Origin: JAGVUD01 sp052033935
Lineage (GTDB): Bacteria > Armatimonadota > UBA5829 > DSUL01
DNA: 64,000 bases
Direction of reading: 5' to 3'
NCBI GenBank assembly: GCA_052033935.1
Contig: JBPOJE010000025.1
Location: forward strand, 20,263-84,262
Below, piece by piece: positions 21,679-30,384 of this stretch. Position 1 is the first letter of the stretch. Each line of letters opens with the position of its first letter. The notes under the pieces are model-generated. The model was not told the DNA's origin and ran no database searches. It was given only the letters and a program-made list of their open reading frames with translations. A program made the translations under genes and the position numbers.

Positions 21679-22149
21679 ATGACACCTGAACAGCGTCTCA
21701 TAGATCTGGGGGTGGAGCTTCCTGAGCCGCCCAAGCCAGCCGGGCTTTACCGGCCGATCGCGATTGCTGGAGGAATGGCTGTCGCCTCCGGGCATCCACC
21801 GCTGAACGAGGACGGCAGCAAAGTGACCGGACGCGTCGGCGAGACACTCGATGTGGAAGCCGGAAAGGACGCCGCGCGCAAGTGCGGGCTGGCGATCCTG
21901 GCGTCGCTGCGAAAGGAACTCGGCTCGCTCGGCAGGGTGAAGCGGGTGCTTCGTGTGACCGGGCTGGTGAACTGCACGTCGGGCTTCACGGATCACCCTG
22001 CCGTTATCAATGGCTGCAGCCAGCTTTTCGCGCAGGTGTTTGGCGAGGAGGCGGGGGTGGGGGCGCGCTGCGCCTCCGGAAGCAACTCGCTGCCCATGAA
22101 CACTGCCGTCGAGATCGAGGCGACTTTCCTCATCGACACGGAAGGCTGA
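21679..22149 (+). CDS. RidA (YjgF/YER057c/UK114) family protein
   Basis: RidA-family proteins are small trimeric cytoplasmic proteins; the best-known members hydrolyse reactive enamines and imines made by PLP enzymes. The 156-residue product has the family outline: 'GGMAVASGHPP', 'GRVGETLDVEAGKDAARKCG', 'LGRVKRVLRVTGLVNC', and 'FTDHPAVINGCSQLFAQVFGE'. It belongs to the longer RidA subgroup that starts with 'TPEQRLIDLGVELPEPPKPAG'. The canonical RidA arginine of 'ARxxVxVxxLP' is replaced by ARCASGSNSLP, with an Arg retained at this site, so deaminase activity cannot be judged. The ATG follows AGGAGGA with 8 bases spacing. It stands alone between non-related genes. Confidence 0.88.
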   Translation: MTPEQRLIDLGVELPEPPKPAGLYRPIAIAGGMAVASGHPPLNEDGSKVTGRVGETLDVEAGKDAARKCGLAILASLRKELGSLGRVKRVLRVTGLVNCTSGFTDHPAVINGCSQLFAQVFGEEAGVGARCASGSNSLPMNTAVEIEATFLIDTEG

Positions 22150-22348
22150 AGCTGTGGCGTGGTGCTGGCTGAGCTTACTGGGGCGTTTGCGAGATGCGCG
22201 GCCCGTCCTCACCTGCCTACGGGTTCCGAATCCAGATAATGAGGTAAACTAGTACTGTCTGCCCGCGCTGCTGTCTCAATCGTCTGGCGGCCGGTGCAGG
22301 CGTGGAGGCGCGGTATTCGCCCGCGCACAGGGAAGCAGGGGGAGAAAA

Positions 22349-23484
22349 ATGTCTCAGATGAATCGCTCGGTTGGGCCGCGGATCGCGGCGTTCGCCGGAG
22401 TTCTGGCGCTGATGCTCCTCGCCGCGGTCCCACTGGCGGCGGCGGAGAGTGAAGTCTCGCTTCCGGCCAACACCATCATTCCCGTGGTTCTGGAAGGTTC
22501 CCTCAGTTCCAACGAATCGTAGGCAGGGGACACCTTCACCGCCGCCGTCAACACGAAGGGCAAGGACGCTTACGCCGGCATTCCCGATGGCGCGAAGGTG
22601 GAGGGCACGGTCAAGGAAGCCCAGTCGAAGAAAGGAAAGAACCCGGGCCTGCTCGATCTCCAGTTCGATCGTCTGCTCCTTCCAAACGGGGACACGTTCA
22701 AGATCAACGGGTCGCTCGCGTCGCTGGAGAGCAAAGACGTCAGCACCGCATCCGACGGGCGGTTGGTTGCCAAGAAGACCTCGAAGAACAAGCGCATGAC
22801 CTACCTCGGATACGGCGCGGGCGTGGGTCTTCTGGTGGGAATCCTGGGGGGCACGATACGGGCGACCTACTGAAGGACGCCCGTATCGGCGCGGGCCTCG
22901 GCTATCTGGCCGGGTCCATCAACACGTCGAGCACGCACGACGTGGCGCTGAAGGAAGGCACGGAGCTGGGCGTGGTTCTGGCGGACAAGGTCGTTGTCGC
23001 ATCATACACGCGCGAGAACAACCCGGCGCCCCGGCCGTCGCCGGCCCAGACAGCGCAGGTTGTGAGGGCGGAGTACGGCCAACCAGCCGCCTCGGCTATC
23101 GGCGTCATGGTGGGCGCTGAGTCCGTTCAGTTCAGCCCATCCGTGCAGCCGCTCATCGTGAAGGGCGTCCTGCTCGTTCCCGCTGCGCCCGTTATGGCGA
23201 CTGCCGGGGTGCCCTGCCGCTACGATTCCGCGACTCGCAGTGTCATAGCCGACGGCCCGAAGGGCGAAGTGAGAATCGCGATCGGAAGCCGCATTGTCCT
23301 GGTCAATGGCGTCCAGCGCGTGCGTCTGGAAGCCCCGGCCCAGATTTTCAAGAGCACAACCTATGTGCCTATGAGGTTCCTGGGGGTGGTTACGGGCAAG
23401 ACGGTCGGTTGGGATGCGGCCACCAAGACCGCAACGCTCAGCGACGAGTCCGAGGTCTCGGCGTTGATTCAGGACCCCGCGTAG
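22349..23484 (+). pseudogene. Secreted copper-amine-oxidase-N-like (stalk domain) protein, broken by TAG and a frameshift
   Basis: ATG 22349 (after GGGGGAG) starts a signal peptide ending near PLAAAES. The frame meets TAG at 22520-22522 and then continues sensibly in the same frame ('AGDTFTAAVNTKGKDAYAGI', 'LDLQFDRLLLPNGD', 'YLGYGAGVGLLVGILGG'). At about 22845-22860, by a run of six G, the coherent frame shifts to 'GDLLKDARIGAGLGYLAGS'. From about residue 240 there is a copper amine oxidase N-terminal-like domain ('VPCRYDSATRSVIAD', 'TYVPMRFLGVVTGKTVGWD', 'TKTATL'), a module of secreted and cell-wall proteins. The joined product would be about 378 residues. Two independent lesions argue for a pseudogene. 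Confidence 0.78.
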
Positions 23485-23547
23485 GGTTTCCCGCGGAAGT
23501 TTACGAGAAGCCGTCCTGGCGTGGCTTGTCCGTGCCGGGGCGGCTTC

Positions 23548-24477
23548 TCAGACTGCCTTCTCGACCTTGCCGATGATGTCCGACGGGCTGCCGAGGCCGC
23601 TTTCGGCCAGGTATTCCCTGATGCCCTCCACGATCTCCGGCGCGGCCATCGGGTTTACGAAGTTCCCTGTCCCGATCTGCACCGCCGTTGCGCCCGCCAG
23701 AAGAAACTCGATTGCGTCTTCGGCCGTGACGATGCCACCGATTCCAACGACGGGGATTCGCACTGCCTGCGCCGTCTGATACACCATTCGGAGAGCCACC
23801 GGCTTGATACACGGCCCCGAAAGCCCGCCCGTCACATTCGCCAGCCGGAAGCGCCGCGTGCGGATATCAATCGCCGTGCCAGCCAGCGTGTTGATGAGCG
23901 AAACTGCGTCCGCGCCCGCTTCTTCGCACGCACGCGCGAACACCCGGATGTCCATGACGTTCGGGGATAGCTTGGGGATAATCGGCTTCGAGGTTGCCTT
24001 CCGCACGGCATCCACGACGGCGAACGTCGTGGACGGGTCGCCAGCGAACTCCGCGTGCCCGTGCTCCACGTTCGGGCAGGAGATGTTGATCTCGAGCGCG
24101 TCCACGCCGTGGGCATCGTCCAGAATCCGCGCAAGCTCGGCATACTCGTCTGCGCGGTTGCCCACGATGTTGATGATCACCCGCGTGTCGAACTGCCGCA
24201 AGAACGGCAGCTTATCGTCGAGGAAGCTCCGCACCCCGTCGTTCTGCAGACCGATTGAGTTCAGCATGCCCGACGCTGTCTCGAAGATGCGCGGGGGCGG
24301 GTTGCCGCGGCGTGGCTCCAGCGAAGTGCCCTTCACCACAATTGCGCCGAGAAGCGAAAGATCGTAAAGCTCAGCGAACTCCCGCCCGAACGCGAACGTG
24401 CCCGATGCCGTCATCACCGGGTTCCTGAGCGTCAGACGCTCGATTCGAGTGGTCAGATCAACGCCGCCGGCCGTCAC
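23548..24477 (-). CDS. pyrD: Dihydroorotate dehydrogenase, class 1B catalytic subunit
   Basis: Oxidises dihydroorotate to orotate in de novo pyrimidine synthesis, using FMN and passing electrons to PyrK. The 309-residue protein shows 'NPVMTASGTF', the class 1B active-site stretch 'ALEINISCPNVEHG' with the catalytic Cys, 'PKLSPNV', 'NTLAGTAIDI', 'GLSGPCIKP' and the phosphate-binding 'GIGGIVTAEDAIEFLLAGA'. GTG 24477 is chosen because it forms a GTGA overlap with the pyrK stop. It is the last gene of the pyr operon. In Bacillus, pyrF and pyrE would follow, but here they are absent and a convergent pseudogene follows. A GAGAAGCCG/CGGCTTCTC hairpin overlaps its stop (23505-23549). Confidence 0.95.
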   Translation of the reverse strand: MTAGGVDLTTRIERLTLRNPVMTASGTFAFGREFAELYDLSLLGAIVVKGTSLEPRRGNPPPRIFETASGMLNSIGLQNDGVRSFLDDKLPFLRQFDTRVIINIVGNRADEYAELARILDDAHGVDALEINISCPNVEHGHAEFAGDPSTTFAVVDAVRKATSKPIIPKLSPNVMDIRVFARACEEAGADAVSLINTLAGTAIDIRTRRFRLANVTGGLSGPCIKPVALRMVYQTAQAVRIPVVGIGGIVTAEDAIEFLLAGATAVQIGTGNFVNPMAAPEIVEGIREYLAESGLGSPSDIIGKVEKAV

Positions 24478-25304
24478 CAGATCAGCCTCGCCGCGTCCAC
24501 CACCGGCCCGTCCACGCACGCGCGCTGATACTCGAAATCGTCCGGGCCTTCCCCCGTCCTCATCTTGATGGTGCATCCCATGCACACGCCCATGCCGCAG
24601 CCCATATACGTCTCGAGCGAAAGAAAACAGCGCGTCCCGCGCGCTTCGGCGATGTCGGCCACCGCCTTCAGCATCGGTGCCGGGCCGCAGACGTAGAGCG
24701 CCGGATTGGGCGGGCGGGATGCGAGGTAGCGCTCCAGAAGCGCCGTCACAAGCCCCTTCTCGCCCAGGCTGCCGTCGTCTGTCGCGATTTCGCACCGGAC
24801 GCCGAGCCGCTTGAACTTGCCTGTCAGCACAATCGCCTCCGCGCTTCGCGCGCCGTAGAGCAACCGCACTGGGCGCGGGTCTCCGCGCTCCTTCAGCGTA
24901 TGCGCCGCAAACAGGAAAGACGCAATCCCGAGTCCTCCCGCCACGAACACCACTTCGCTGCACTCGTCCAGCCCGAGAGGGTAGGGCTTGCCGAGCGGCC
25001 CCGTGACCAGAAGATCGTCTCCCGGCTCCTTCTGCGCCAACTGGCGCGTGCTGTTCCCAACCGCCTCATACAGGAACGCGAAGGTCTGCCGGTCCGCGTC
25101 CACCTGGTTCACCGAAAACGGGCGCGGAAGCAGCGGGTCGCTGCCTCCTGAAGCCTTCACTTCCACGAACTGGCCGGGGAGCGCCGCCGCCGTAATCTCG
25201 GGGAAGCGTACATGAAGGAGATGAATCGCCCGGCCCAGATGCTCCGTCCCGGCAATCGGGACGCGGCGGCTGAACTTGCTTGCCCCGGCCGCCTGCTGTG
25301 TCAT
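24474..25304 (-). CDS. pyrK: Dihydroorotate dehydrogenase B electron-transfer subunit
   Basis: PyrK carries FAD and a [2Fe-2S] cluster and links the class 1B PyrD to NAD+. Seen are the flavin-binding 'LPRPFSV', 'GPLGKPYPL', the nucleotide-binding 'VFVAGGLGIASFLFA', and the C-terminal cluster ligands in 'GCGMGVCMGCTIK' plus 'RACVDGPV'. Length, 276 residues, is normal. Its ATG overlaps the carB stop (ATGA) and its stop overlaps the pyrD start, so translation is coupled through carB-pyrK-pyrD. Its presence confirms that PyrD is of type 1B. Confidence 0.94.
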   Translation of the reverse strand: MTQQAAGASKFSRRVPIAGTEHLGRAIHLLHVRFPEITAAALPGQFVEVKASGGSDPLLPRPFSVNQVDADRQTFAFLYEAVGNSTRQLAQKEPGDDLLVTGPLGKPYPLGLDECSEVVFVAGGLGIASFLFAAHTLKERGDPRPVRLLYGARSAEAIVLTGKFKRLGVRCEIATDDGSLGEKGLVTALLERYLASRPPNPALYVCGPAPMLKAVADIAEARGTRCFLSLETYMGCGMGVCMGCTIKMRTGEGPDDFEYQRACVDGPVVDAARLIW

Positions 25305-28300
25305 CCGGCCTGACCTGACGCCGCCGGTGCGCTCCGGCTGAAGTACTCGTCAATAGTCAGAGTCGGGAATCCCTCGCCGAGCGCGCGGCTGCGTAGCGCC
25401 AGCAGCAGCGCCCGCGCGGTGTCCAGCGAAGTCAGGCACGGAATCTGATGCTGTACCGAGGTCTTGCGGATGATGGATCCCTCCTGCTCGATGCGCTTGT
25501 CCCTCGAAACGGTGTTGACGAGAAGGTCCACCTCTCTCGATCGCACCAGGTCCAGCAGGTTCGGCGAGCCCTGGCTGATCTTCTGCACCGCCATGTTCTC
25601 GATGCCGCGCTCTTTCAGGTAGGCGCTCGTGCCGCCTGTCGCATACACCTTGTAGCCGAGTTCCACAAACCCCCGCGCAATCTCGACGGCCTCTTCCTTG
25701 TCCGGGTCGGCGGCGGTGAGGATCATCTTGCCCGCCGATGGCACGTCCACGCCCGATGCGACCATTGCCTTGTACAGTGCGCGTCCGAAGTCGAAGTCCA
25801 TGCCCATAATCTCGCCGGTGGACTTCATCTCGGGCCCCAGCGCGACATCCACTTCCGTCAGCTTGGCGAACGAGAACACCGGCGCCTTGACCGCAAACAT
25901 CTTTCGGGGCGCCAGCAGCCCTGTGCTGTAGCCCTGCTCCTTCAGCGTACGGCCGAGCATAATGTTCGTCGCCACCCGCACCATCGGGACGCCGGTGATC
26001 TTGGAGAGATATGGTACGGTGCGGCTGGCGCGCGGGTTCACCTCGAGCACTTGCACGATGTCGTCCTGCATCACGAACTGGATGTTCATCAACCCTTTGA
26101 CTTCCAACTCGCGCGCGATGTTGATCGCATGCCGCGTAATCTGCCCGATGATATCACCGGAGAAGCTGCTGGACGGGCACACCGCCATCGAGTCGCCGGA
26201 ATGTACGCCCGCGCGCTCGATATGCTCCATAATCTGCGGAATCAGGCAGTCCTCGCCGTCGCAGATCACATCCACCTCCATCTCCTTGCCGATGATATAC
26301 TTGTCCACAAGGATGGGGGCTTTCGGCGACACGCTGACGACGTAGTTCATATACGCCAGCAGTTCGATGCGGCTGCCGACAATCTCCATCGCGCGTCCGC
26401 CCAGCACGTACGACGGCCGCACGAGCACGGGATACCCGATCTCTTCCGCCACAGCCACGGCGTCGTCAATCGTCGTGACTGCCCGTCCCGGCGGCTTCGG
26501 GACATCCAGCCGCGACAGCATCTTCTCGAAAAGGTTCCTGTCCTCGGCGGCATCTATGCTCTCGAACGACGACCCGAATATCCGTATGCCCGCCCGGTGG
26601 AGCGGCTCGGCAAGGTTGATGGCCGTCTGCCCTCCGAACTGAACGATCACACCTTCCGGCTGCTCCTCGTCAATGATGTCCAGGACATCCTCAGGCGTCA
26701 GAGGCTCAAAGTAGAGCCGGTCGGACGTGTCGAAGTCCGTGGAAACCGTCTCGGGGTTGTTGTTGATGATGATGGACTCGTAGCCCGCCTCCTTCAGCGC
26801 CCAAACCGAATGCACACTGCAGTAGTCGAACTCAATTCCCTGCCCGATGCGGATCGGCCCCGAACCGATGACAATGGCACGGGGGCGGCCCGACGGCGGC
26901 CTGGTTTCTTCCGAAGCCTCGTCCTCAGTTTCGTAGCAGGAGTAAAAGTAGGGGGTGACTGCGTCGAACTCGGCCGCGCACGTGTCCACCATCTTGTACG
27001 TCGGCTTGATGCCTGCCGCAATCCTTGCCCGCCGCACATCAGGCTCGCTGATCTCCGCGAACTCCGCAATGCTCCTGTCCTGGTACCCCGTGGCCTTCAG
27101 ATCCCGGACGATGTCTCTGCCCTTCAGTGCGTCCGGCGTGTCTTCCCCCGCGGCGAACGCGCGAATCTCCGCTGCGCTCGCCCGGGCAGCGTTCTCTGCT
27201 TTCACAATCCGCTCGATCTTGTGCAGGAACCAGACATCAATGTTCGAGATCGAGGCGATCTCTTGCACCATCATCCCGCGCCGGAAGGCTTCCGCGATCA
27301 CAAACAGCCGCTCGTCGGTCGCGGTCTTTAGGGCTTCCTCAATCTCCATCGGCCCCCAGATCGCTCCGTTCTTGAGAGTCAGTGTGTGGGCGCCGATCTC
27401 GAGCGACCGGACGGCCTTCATCAGCGCACCCTCGAACGTGCGGTCAATGGACATGACCTCGCCCGTCGCCTTCATCTGCGTCCCGATGGCGCGGTTGGCG
27501 CTGGTGAACTTGTCAAACGGCCAGCGGGGCACCTTCACCACGCAGTAGTCAATCGCCGGCTCAAAACAGGCCAGCGTTTTGCGGGTCACAGCGTTCGGAA
27601 TCTCGTCCAGGCGTAGCCCGATGGCGATCTTCGACGCGACGCGGGCGATGGGGTAGCCCGTGGCCTTCGACGCGAGCGCCGAAGAGCGGCTCACGCGCGG
27701 ATTGACTTCGATCACGTAGTACTCGTAGCTCTTCGGGTTGAGCGCGAGTTGCACGTTGCACCCGCCCTCGATGCCGAGCGCCCGGATGATCTTCAGCGAA
27801 GCCGAACGCAAGAGCTGATACTCTTTGTCCGAAAGCGTCTGTGTGGGGGCGACGACGATCGAGTCCCCCGTGTGGATGCCCATCGGGTCGAAGTTCTCCA
27901 TGCTGCAGACGGTTATCGCGTTGTCCGCGCCGTCCCGCATCACTTCGTACTCGATCTCCTTCCAGCCTAGAAGCGACCGCTCCACGAGAATCTGGCTGCG
28001 CATCGAAAGCTCCAGACCCCGCTCGCCGATCTCCATAAGCTCCTGCGGGTTGTGGGCTATACCGCCGCCCGTGCCTCCGAGCGTGTAGGCGGGCCGGATG
28101 ATCAGCGGCCAGACGTCCCCTTCGGAGATTGTGCGAAGCTCGTCCATGCTCTCAATGACCCAGCTCTCCGGCACTGGCTCACCGATGTCGCACATCAGCT
28201 TCCGGAAGAGTTCCCGGTCCTCGGCCTTCTGTATGGACTCGATCGGCGTGCCGAGCAGCGCCACGTTGTGCTCGTCCAGAACACCCGCTTCCGCCAGTGC

Positions 28301-28600
28301 GACGGCCAGGTTCAGGCCCGTCTGCCCGCCGAGAGTGGGGAGCAGCCCGTCCGGCTTCTCCTGCGCGATCACCTGCGAGGCGAACTCCAGCGTCAGCGGC
28401 TCGATGTACACCCGGTCCGCGATCTCGGTGTCGGTCATGATGGTCGCGGGGTTCGAGTTGATCAGCACAACCTCGCACCCCTCCTCGCGCAGACTCCGGC
28501 AGGCTTGCGTGCCCGCGTAGTCGAACTCGGCGGCCTGCCCGATCACGATCGGGCCGCTGCCGATTACCATCACCTTCTTGATGTCCTGTCGTCTTGGCAA
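25301..28600 (-). CDS. carB: Carbamoyl-phosphate synthase large subunit
   Basis: Makes carbamoyl phosphate from bicarbonate, two ATP and ammonia delivered by CarA. The 1099-residue product has the duplicated ATP-grasp layout: 'KVMVIGSGPIVIGQAAEFDYAGTQAC' (cited in part: IGSGPIVIGQ) near the N-terminus and 'IVIGSGPIRIGQGIEFDY' in the second half, 'MENFDPMGIHTGDS', 'EVNPRASRTVPYLSK', and a C-terminal MGS-like allosteric domain ('VYATGGTSAYLKERG'). It begins with TTG, which aligns with the usual MPRRxDIKKV start. Directly upstream is the end of the 653-bp inserted unit, so no clear ribosome binding site remains. It overlaps pyrK by four bases. Confidence 0.97.
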   Translation of the reverse strand: MPRRQDIKKVMVIGSGPIVIGQAAEFDYAGTQACRSLREEGCEVVLINSNPATIMTDTEIADRVYIEPLTLEFASQVIAQEKPDGLLPTLGGQTGLNLAVALAEAGVLDEHNVALLGTPIESIQKAEDRELFRKLMCDIGEPVPESWVIESMDELRTISEGDVWPLIIRPAYTLGGTGGGIAHNPQELMEIGERGLELSMRSQILVERSLLGWKEIEYEVMRDGADNAITVCSMENFDPMGIHTGDSIVVAPTQTLSDKEYQLLRSASLKIIRALGIEGGCNVQLALNPKSYEYYVIEVNPRVSRSSALASKATGYPIARVASKIAIGLRLDEIPNAVTRKTLACFEPAIDYCVVKVPRWPFDKFTSANRAIGTQMKATGEVMSIDRTFEGALMKAVRSLEIGAHTLTLKNGAIWGPMEIEEALKTATDERLFVIAEAFRRGMMVQEIASISNIDVWFLHKIERIVKAENAARASAAEIRAFAAGEDTPDALKGRDIVRDLKATGYQDRSIAEFAEISEPDVRRARIAAGIKPTYKMVDTCAAEFDAVTPYFYSCYETEDEASEETRPPSGRPRAIVIGSGPIRIGQGIEFDYCSVHSVWALKEAGYESIIINNNPETVSTDFDTSDRLYFEPLTPEDVLDIIDEEQPEGVIVQFGGQTAINLAEPLHRAGIRIFGSSFESIDAAEDRNLFEKMLSRLDVPKPPGRAVTTIDDAVAVAEEIGYPVLVRPSYVLGGRAMEIVGSRIELLAYMNYVVSVSPKAPILVDKYIIGKEMEVDVICDGEDCLIPQIMEHIERAGVHSGDSMAVCPSSSFSGDIIGQITRHAINIARELEVKGLMNIQFVMQDDIVQVLEVNPRASRTVPYLSKITGVPMVRVATNIMLGRTLKEQGYSTGLLAPRKMFAVKAPVFSFAKLTEVDVALGPEMKSTGEIMGMDFDFGRALYKAMVASGVDVPSAGKMILTAADPDKEEAVEIARGFVELGYKVYATGGTSAYLKERGIENMAVQKISQGSPNLLDLVRSREVDLLVNTVSRDKRIEQEGSIIRKTSVQHQIPCLTSLDTARALLLALRSRALGEGFPTLTIDEYFSRSAPAASGQAG

Positions 28601-28603
28601 ATG

Positions 28604-28665
28604 TCTGTTAGTCTTTCAGTCAGTCGGTCAGTCAATCAGTTGGGCGGTCTGTCAGCTAGTCAACT
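28604..28665. repeat. Degenerate GTCAGTC tetranucleotide tract
   Basis: About 60 bases are built from variants of GTCAGTC, GTCGGTC, GTCAATC, GTCTGTC and CTAGTC, unlike the surrounding coding DNA. It abuts the carB start on one side and includes one terminal inverted repeat of the inserted unit. Confidence 0.65.
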
Positions 28666-28788
28666 GTTTAGCCCAGGCAAACCAATGACTCGCGTTTCGA
28701 TACTCGGTTAGCACTGTGTAGTAGATGGTCTCACTCATGATTCGATCTCCGAGACTCCAGTCTTGCCTCTTGATCTGACGGAAAACCC

Positions 28789-29185
28789 TCAATCCTGCGA
28801 GGTGGTGTTGCCGCGACCGCGTTGGGGCGACAGGCTGCTCGCGCTTTCCTTCAAAGACCGCACCAGCGTGCCTATCATCCGTTTCACCTCTTGCACATGT
28901 TTCTCCAGGACATCGTGACTATGCTTCTCTATGTACCCAAGTTCAAGACACAGCAGCAGTTGGTATTCCAGTTCGCTGGCCGAGCCAGCGGCAATCTGCA
29001 AGAAGCGCGCCAGTTCCCGGTCCCCGGACCTGCCGCAGCCCTCGGCAATGTTCGACGGGATCGACGCGGCGCATCGCCGAAGCTGAGATGTCAATCCAAA
29101 GGCTTCAGCTTTTTGTCACCTCGTAGATGGCCACTGCCAGCCTGTGAGCCTTCTCCCATACTTTCAGATTGCGGAAATCCTGCAT
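28789..29185 (-). pseudogene. Four-helix-bundle (S23/IVP-like) protein gene with internal deletion
   Basis: From ATG 29185 the frame gives 'MQDFRNLKVWEKAHRLAVA' and 'IYEVTKS' and then a stop. In another frame the family sequence resumes with 'EAFGLTSQLRRCAASIPSN', 'IAEGCGRSGDRELARFLQIA' and 'SELEYQLLLCLELGYI', ending at 28789. Complete members read VTKSFPxEExFGLTSQLRR, so roughly 10-11 bases are missing near 29110-29120. An ORF of 101 residues (28789-29094) remains open but lacks the first helix. The family includes proteins encoded in 23S rRNA intervening sequences and the Avd accessory proteins of diversity-generating retroelements. Stand-alone members have no settled function. Confidence 0.8.
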
Positions 29186-29266
29186 TCAAACTAACTCGCA
29201 GCCGGCTTCCGGCTCTCACCCATTGCCCGCCTGATCCACTGATAGACTGACAGACTCCCACGGGCG

Positions 29267-30346
29267 CTATCCCACCATGCTCTGCACAAAATGGTGGAAC
29301 AGGAATCCCGAATCCACCGGCCCGGGCGAGGCCTCCGGGTGATACTGGATCGAGAAGACGGGCCGCTCCTTGTGCCGCAGTCCCTCAACCGTCCCGTCGT
29401 TCATGTTGATCTGGGATACTTCCAGCGGACCGTCCGTCAGTCCGTCCGGGTCGAGCGCGTAGCCGTGGTTCTGGCTCGTAATGTGCACGCGGCCGGTGGC
29501 CAGTTCCTTGACCGGGTGGTTGCCGCCCCTGTGCCCGAACTTGAGCTTGAACGTCTTCGCTCCGTACGCCTGTCCGAGTAACTGATGCCCCAGGCAGATC
29601 CCGAGCAGCGGCTTCGCCTCCGCCAGCTTACGCACTTCAGCAGCGATGTCCCGCAGCCTCTCAGGGTTGCCGGGCCCCGGCGACACCATGACCCCGTCAG
29701 GGCCGCGTTCCAGAATCTCCTCCGCGCGGGTGGAGCAGGGCCACACCGTCACTTCGCACCCGAGCTTCGTCATCTCGCGCATGATGTTGCGCTTCACCCC
29801 GCAGTCAATCAGCGAGACGCGCCTGCGTATCCTGTCCTCGTCAATCGGCCAGACGTACGGCCGGGGAGTGCTGACCCTCTGGACGAAGTCTATCTCCGAG
29901 TAGTTCGCGGCCTTGCGTACCGTTTCGACCAGCTCGTCCGCCGCAAGTTCCGTCGAAATCGCGCCCATCATCGCGCCGCGCACCCGTATGTGCCGCGTAA
30001 TCGCCCGCGTGTCCACCTCCGACATCGCGACGACGCTGTTCGCCCGAAGATACTCGGTGAGTGTGCCCGTGCTGCGCCAGTTGCTGGGAGCGTCGCACAG
30101 ATTGCGGATGATGAACCCTGCCACCTGCACCTTGTCCGACTCGACGTCCTCCTGGTTGATGCCGTAGTTTCCGATCAGCGGATAGGTCAGTGTCAGAAGG
30201 TGTCCCGCGCAGGATGGGTCTGTCAGCATCTCCTGATATCCGGTCATGGCCGTCGAGAACACGACCTCGCCGACGCTTGTCCCGGCCATGCCGATGGACT
30301 CGCCTTCGAATACCGTCCCGTCCTCAATAGCGAGAATTGCTTTCAC
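29267..30346 (-). CDS. carA: Carbamoyl-phosphate synthase small (glutamine amidotransferase) subunit
   Basis: Hydrolyses glutamine and channels ammonia to CarB. The 359-residue protein begins 'VKAILAIEDGTVFEGESIG' at GTG 30346, with AAGGA six to seven bases upstream; this start matches the family N-terminus. The class I amidotransferase triad region is clear: 'LLGICLGHQLLGQAYG' with the nucleophile Cys, and 'YHPEASPGP' with the catalytic His and Glu. It lies 38 bases after pyrC. Its separation from carB by 666 bases is unusual for this operon type and is explained by the inserted unit. Confidence 0.96.
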   Translation of the reverse strand: MKAILAIEDGTVFEGESIGMAGTSVGEVVFSTAMTGYQEMLTDPSCAGHLLTLTYPLIGNYGINQEDVESDKVQVAGFIIRNLCDAPSNWRSTGTLTEYLRANSVVAMSEVDTRAITRHIRVRGAMMGAISTELAADELVETVRKAANYSEIDFVQRVSTPRPYVWPIDEDRIRRRVSLIDCGVKRNIMREMTKLGCEVTVWPCSTRAEEILERGPDGVMVSPGPGNPERLRDIAAEVRKLAEAKPLLGICLGHQLLGQAYGAKTFKLKFGHRGGNHPVKELATGRVHITSQNHGYALDPDGLTDGPLEVSQINMNDGTVEGLRHKERPVFSIQYHPEASPGPVDSGFLFHHFVQSMVG

Positions 30347-30384
30347 TTGCGATCCTTTCCGCCATGCGCGGATTCCTGCGCCGC

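Larger units (their letters stand above)
28603..29255. mobile_element. 653-bp unit with 17-bp imperfect terminal inverted repeats inserted between carA and carB
   Basis: The left end is GTCTGTTAGTCTTTCAG (28603-28619) and the right end is CTGATAGACTGACAGAC (29239-29255); they are inverted copies with 15 of 17 matches. The left end is followed by a degenerate GTCAGTC tract. The ends lie 2 bases from the carB start codon and 11 bases from the carA stop codon, so they define the inter-gene segment almost exactly. The only gene recognised inside is a damaged four-helix-bundle gene. No transposase and no target-site duplication are visible. Mobility is inferred, not shown; the unit could be moved in trans or be a remnant. 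Confidence 0.55.

Noticed and set aside
22520..22522. TAG as recoded amino acid (pyrrolysine or suppressor)
   Set aside because: The same gene has a second lesion downstream, and the family is not one that uses recoding. Pseudogene is simpler.
25448..27331. Long open frame on the plus strand opposite carB (627 codons)
   Set aside because: It is the antisense shadow of a highly conserved high-GC gene, with arginine- and histidine-rich composition and no domain.
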